From Streptomyces sp. NRRL S-87 (GTDB lineage Bacteria; Actinomycetota; Actinomycetes; Streptomycetales; Streptomycetaceae): 64,000 nt of DNA. Shown piece by piece: positions 61,879-64,000 of the stretch. The stretch spans positions 51,937-115,936 of the forward strand of contig NZ_JOGB01000015.1 of NCBI RefSeq assembly GCF_000719335.1. The letters run 5' to 3'. The translations under genes were made by a program, and so were the position numbers. Each line of letters begins with the position of its first letter. Positions within the stretch are counted from its first letter, which is position 1. The notes below the pieces were generated by a model, which was not told where the DNA came from, made no database searches, and saw only the letters and a program-made list of their open reading frames with translations.

Positions 61879-63869
61879 CCCCCGACCCGAGCGTGCCCGT
61901 CACCGCCCTCCCGCCGGTCGCACCTGCCGTCCTCGCCGAGGCCGTCGAGTCCCTGACCGCCCGGCTGCGGAAGAAGCTGGACGCGGCGATCGCCGACTGC
62001 GCCGCCAACGCGGTGGCCGCCGCGGACGGTTCGGTCTCCGTCCGCTTCGGCGAGGACGCCGTGGTGACCGTCCGTCCCGGCCCGTCGGGCGTGGTCACCG
62101 CGCCGGGGGAGGCCGTGTGCGGCTGCCTGCTGGCACCGCGCTGCCTGCACCGGACCGCGGTCCTGGGTGCTGCTCCGATCGCCGACTCGGATGTCGGCTC
62201 GGGTGTGGGCTCGGACGTCGGCTCGGACGTCGGGGCGGGTGTCGACTCGGGTGTCGGCTCGGCCGCCGGGTCTGGAGGTGGCTCGGGTGACGGATCCGGC
62301 CCTGGTTCGCGTGCAGGCTCGGGTGCAGGCTCGGGTGTTGGATCTGGTGTCGGTTCTGGTGCCGGTTCGGGTGCCGGCTCGGGTGCCGGCTCGGACGTGG
62401 ACGCCGGGCTCGTCGAGGCCCGGCCCGAGCCGCTCGGCCCGGCCCAGACGGCCGCGGCCGGTGCCCTGTGGCAGGTGGCCGCGACGGCCCTGGCCGCCGG
62501 TGTGCCGGCGGCGGGCGCCGTCGTCCAGGCCGAGCTCCTGCGGGCCGCGCACACGGCCCGCGTGGCCGGCCTGCCCCGGGCCGAGGCGGCCACCCTGCGG
62601 CTGGTCCGCGGACTGCGCGCGGCCCGCGACCGCAGCTCCACCCTGCGGCTGTCGGACCTCGCCGGCGCGTTCCTGGACGTGCTGCGCATCAGCTCCACCC
62701 TGGCAACGGGCGCCGCCGCCCCGGACCTCGCGGGCCGCGGCCGCCGTGCCTACCGGCCCGGCGGCAGCCTGCGCGTGCTCGGCCTGTGCCGCGAGCCGGT
62801 GCTGTCCGCCACGGGGTACGGCGGTGTCGTCACCCACCTGCTCACCCCCGAGGGCGCCCACCTGTCCCTCGCGGACGTCAAACCGGGCGGCCTCGCCCGG
62901 GCCCGGGGCGCCGGTTCCGCGCCCGTCGCGCTCGGCGGCGCGGTGCTCGACCACGCCGGACTGGCCCGCGGGGGTCTGCTCGTCGTGGGCGCCACGGTCT
63001 CCTCGGACGGCCGACTGGGCGCCGGCCGCGGCGTGAAGGCCACACCGCTGCGCGGCGTCCCGTGGTCGGAGGGCCCGGCCGCCGCGCTGTTCGCCCGCCC
63101 GGCCGCCGAGGCCGTGGCGGACCGGTTGGCGGCCGCCGCACCCGGGGCCGGTGACGGGGGCGGGCTGCTCGGGTGCGACGTGGAGGTGGTCGGCGCCGCG
63201 GGCGAGAGCCTGCTGGTCCGCGAACTGGCGCCGGAAGGGGTGGTACGGGACGGGGCCCCGGTGCTGCGGCTGCTGCCCGCCCACCCGCACCCGGAGCTGG
63301 GCCACCTGGCCAACCTCCGGCGCCTGGCCGGCCACCCGGGCCTGCGCCTGCGGGTGCTGGGCCGGCCCGACCTGGACCGGGCGGCGACCCTGCGCCCCCT
63401 CGCGGTCGGACCCGTACCCGGTGACCCGTGCACGCTGCGGCTGCCCGAGGACCGGCTCGGCCGTGTCGACCTCGGGTACGACCGCCTCCAGGGCGACCAC
63501 TTCCCGGCCGCGGCGCCGGGCTCGGCGGCGCCGGTGGTGGTCGGGCCCGGTCCGGACCCGTTGGCGGACTCGCCGTTGTGGCGGGTACGCCGGCTGCTGG
63601 AGACCGCTGTCGCGGGCGGGCGCCGGGCGGTGGCCGAGGCGGCGCGGGGCGCGGAACCGGTCAGCCGCCCCGACGTGCTGCGCCGTGCCGGCTTCGGCAC
63701 GGCGGCCGACCTGGCCCAGGTCCTGGCCGCGGAGGCCGACCGGCGTACCCGCGACGTCTTCGGCCGCCTCACCGACTCCTCGGCCGACCCCTACGCCCGG
63801 GCCTGGCTGGCCGCCGCCGTCCACCTCTCGGCGGCCGAACGGCACCTCGTCGCTGCGTCTTGGGCGTGA
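61875..63869 (+). CDS. SWIM zinc-finger protein of the MoxR/vWA system
   Basis: 664 residues. The SWIM motif is C82-G-C84-x5-C90-L-H92, the expected CxC...CxH zinc-binding pattern. A Gly/Ser linker follows (about residues 100-176), and then a helical region of about 480 residues with no known domain. Homologous genes, such as yehQ of E. coli, accompany MoxR/vWA genes. TTG at 61875 is chosen for its GGAGAAG site at -12 to -6 and its coupling to the previous stop; GTG at 61893 is the alternative. SWIM fingers bind DNA or protein, so it may recruit the complex to its target. Confidence 0.85.
   Translation: MTPDPSVPVTALPPVAPAVLAEAVESLTARLRKKLDAAIADCAANAVAAADGSVSVRFGEDAVVTVRPGPSGVVTAPGEAVCGCLLAPRCLHRTAVLGAAPIADSDVGSGVGSDVGSDVGAGVDSGVGSAAGSGGGSGDGSGPGSRAGSGAGSGVGSGVGSGAGSGAGSGAGSDVDAGLVEARPEPLGPAQTAAAGALWQVAATALAAGVPAAGAVVQAELLRAAHTARVAGLPRAEAATLRLVRGLRAARDRSSTLRLSDLAGAFLDVLRISSTLATGAAAPDLAGRGRRAYRPGGSLRVLGLCREPVLSATGYGGVVTHLLTPEGAHLSLADVKPGGLARARGAGSAPVALGGAVLDHAGLARGGLLVVGATVSSDGRLGAGRGVKATPLRGVPWSEGPAAALFARPAAEAVADRLAAAAPGAGDGGGLLGCDVEVVGAAGESLLVRELAPEGVVRDGAPVLRLLPAHPHPELGHLANLRRLAGHPGLRLRVLGRPDLDRAATLRPLAVGPVPGDPCTLRLPEDRLGRVDLGYDRLQGDHFPAAAPGSAAPVVVGPGPDPLADSPLWRVRRLLETAVAGGRRAVAEAARGAEPVSRPDVLRRAGFGTAADLAQVLAAEADRRTRDVFGRLTDSSADPYARAWLAAAVHLSAAERHLVAASWA
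62176..62400 (+). repeat. In-frame Gly/Ser minisatellite in the SWIM gene
   Basis: Degenerate 12-base units (GGCTCGGGTGTC and variants) repeat along about 225 bases, encoding roughly 35 GS/GV/GA dipeptides. The repeat keeps reading frame, so changes in copy number would only lengthen or shorten the linker after the zinc finger. Confidence 0.85.
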
Positions 63870-63906
63870 TGTGCGCTGTCCCGTGCTGTGGGTCCCCTGG
63901 TGCGGG

Positions 63907-64000
63907 TCCCGTGGTGTGTGGGTCCCCTCGGCGCTTGACAGGGGCGGCCTGCAGGCCTCCCCCAGCTACCGCTGGGAGGTACCCCCAGCGGCAGGCCCAC
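63907..64000. repeat. Streptomyces-type intergenic repeat element at right edge
   Basis: GCCTCCCCCAGC-TACC-GCTGGGAGGT forms a short hairpin and is followed by ACCCCCAGCGG, so the CCCAGC arm occurs twice and its complement once. Sequences of this form recur between genes in many Streptomyces genomes as I remember them. It is cut by the window edge. A TTGACA at 63935-63940 has no -10 partner. Confidence 0.5.

Noticed and set aside
62176-62400. CRISPR-like appearance of short repeats
   Set aside because: Units are 12 bases, contiguous, without spacers and in frame; this is a coding minisatellite.
61764-63845. Minus-strand open frame opposite the SWIM gene
   Set aside because: Thr/Arg repeat composition mirrors the Gly/Ser coding repeat on the other strand; the plus strand has a start with a ribosome binding site and a zinc-finger motif.
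63935-63940. TTGACA as a -35 promoter element at the right edge
   Set aside because: No -10-like hexamer at suitable spacing; it lies inside the repeat element.

Overview
The window is very GC-rich DNA (roughly 73 percent by eye) with tightly packed genes, GTG and TTG starts, many 4-base stop/start overlaps and strong G+C preference at third codon positions. Together with gene families typical of the group (MMPL exporters, SRPBCC proteins, ECF sigma factor, geranylgeranyl-reductase family, tandem S33 peptidases), a promoter matching a known Streptomyces DNA-damage consensus, and a repeat element at the right edge of a kind I recall as common between Streptomyces genes, this points to a Streptomyces or close relative. 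I see no rRNA, tRNA, CRISPR array or insertion sequence.

Region 1 (1-14.9 kb) is accessory metabolism. It holds an M14 carboxypeptidase behind a small propeptide-like ORF, an MFS gene that has lost its middle, a quinone-oxidoreductase-like gene, two tandem secreted alpha/beta-hydrolase peptidases, and an MFS/ArsR divergent pair with a palindromic operator. A disaccharide-phosphorolysis operon follows: a remnant of a 6-phosphogluconate dehydrogenase gene, zwf, a beta-phosphoglucomutase-like HAD gene and a GH65 phosphorylase.

Region 2 (15.0-38.1 kb) looks like a specialised-metabolite gene cluster. A 13-gene minus-strand operon (32079 down to 15034), mostly coupled by 4-base overlaps, encodes three adenylating enzymes (one a fatty acyl-AMP ligase), two stand-alone acyl carrier proteins, a transglutaminase-fold protein, a diiron ferritin-like oxygenase, a hotdog thioesterase, an acyl-CoA dehydrogenase, an FAD protein next to a fumarase-superfamily lyase (the CreE/CreD nitrite-forming arrangement), a fused TrpEG anthranilate synthase and an ABC1 kinase-like protein. 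Around it lie two paralogous SRPBCC genes, an MMPL exporter, a phosphopantetheinyl transferase and a compositionally foreign RTX-type secreted protein. My reading is anthranilate supply plus nitrite supply plus a modified acyl chain on carrier proteins, which suggests an N-N-bonded (diazo, azo, hydrazone or N-nitroso) acyl or alkyl anthranilate. The product is inference. I see no dedicated regulator.

Region 3 (38.1-50.2 kb) is mostly transport and signalling: a second MMPL exporter divergent from a NarL-type two-component pair, an ABC-2/YhgE-like membrane protein, an ECF sigma factor, two hypothetical proteins, a ClC-type channel, gluconokinase, an RsbW-like ATPase and a geranylgeranyl-reductase-family flavoprotein.

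Region 4 (50.3-63.9 kb) is a MoxR/vWA system: a DUF4132 protein, a 1702-residue unrecognised protein, a MoxR AAA+ ATPase, a DUF5682-vWA fusion and a SWIM zinc-finger protein, comparable to the Escherichia coli yeh genes. Its first transcription unit starts from a near-perfect LexA-independent (PafBC-type) DNA-damage promoter, which suggests it is a stress- or damage-responsive system.
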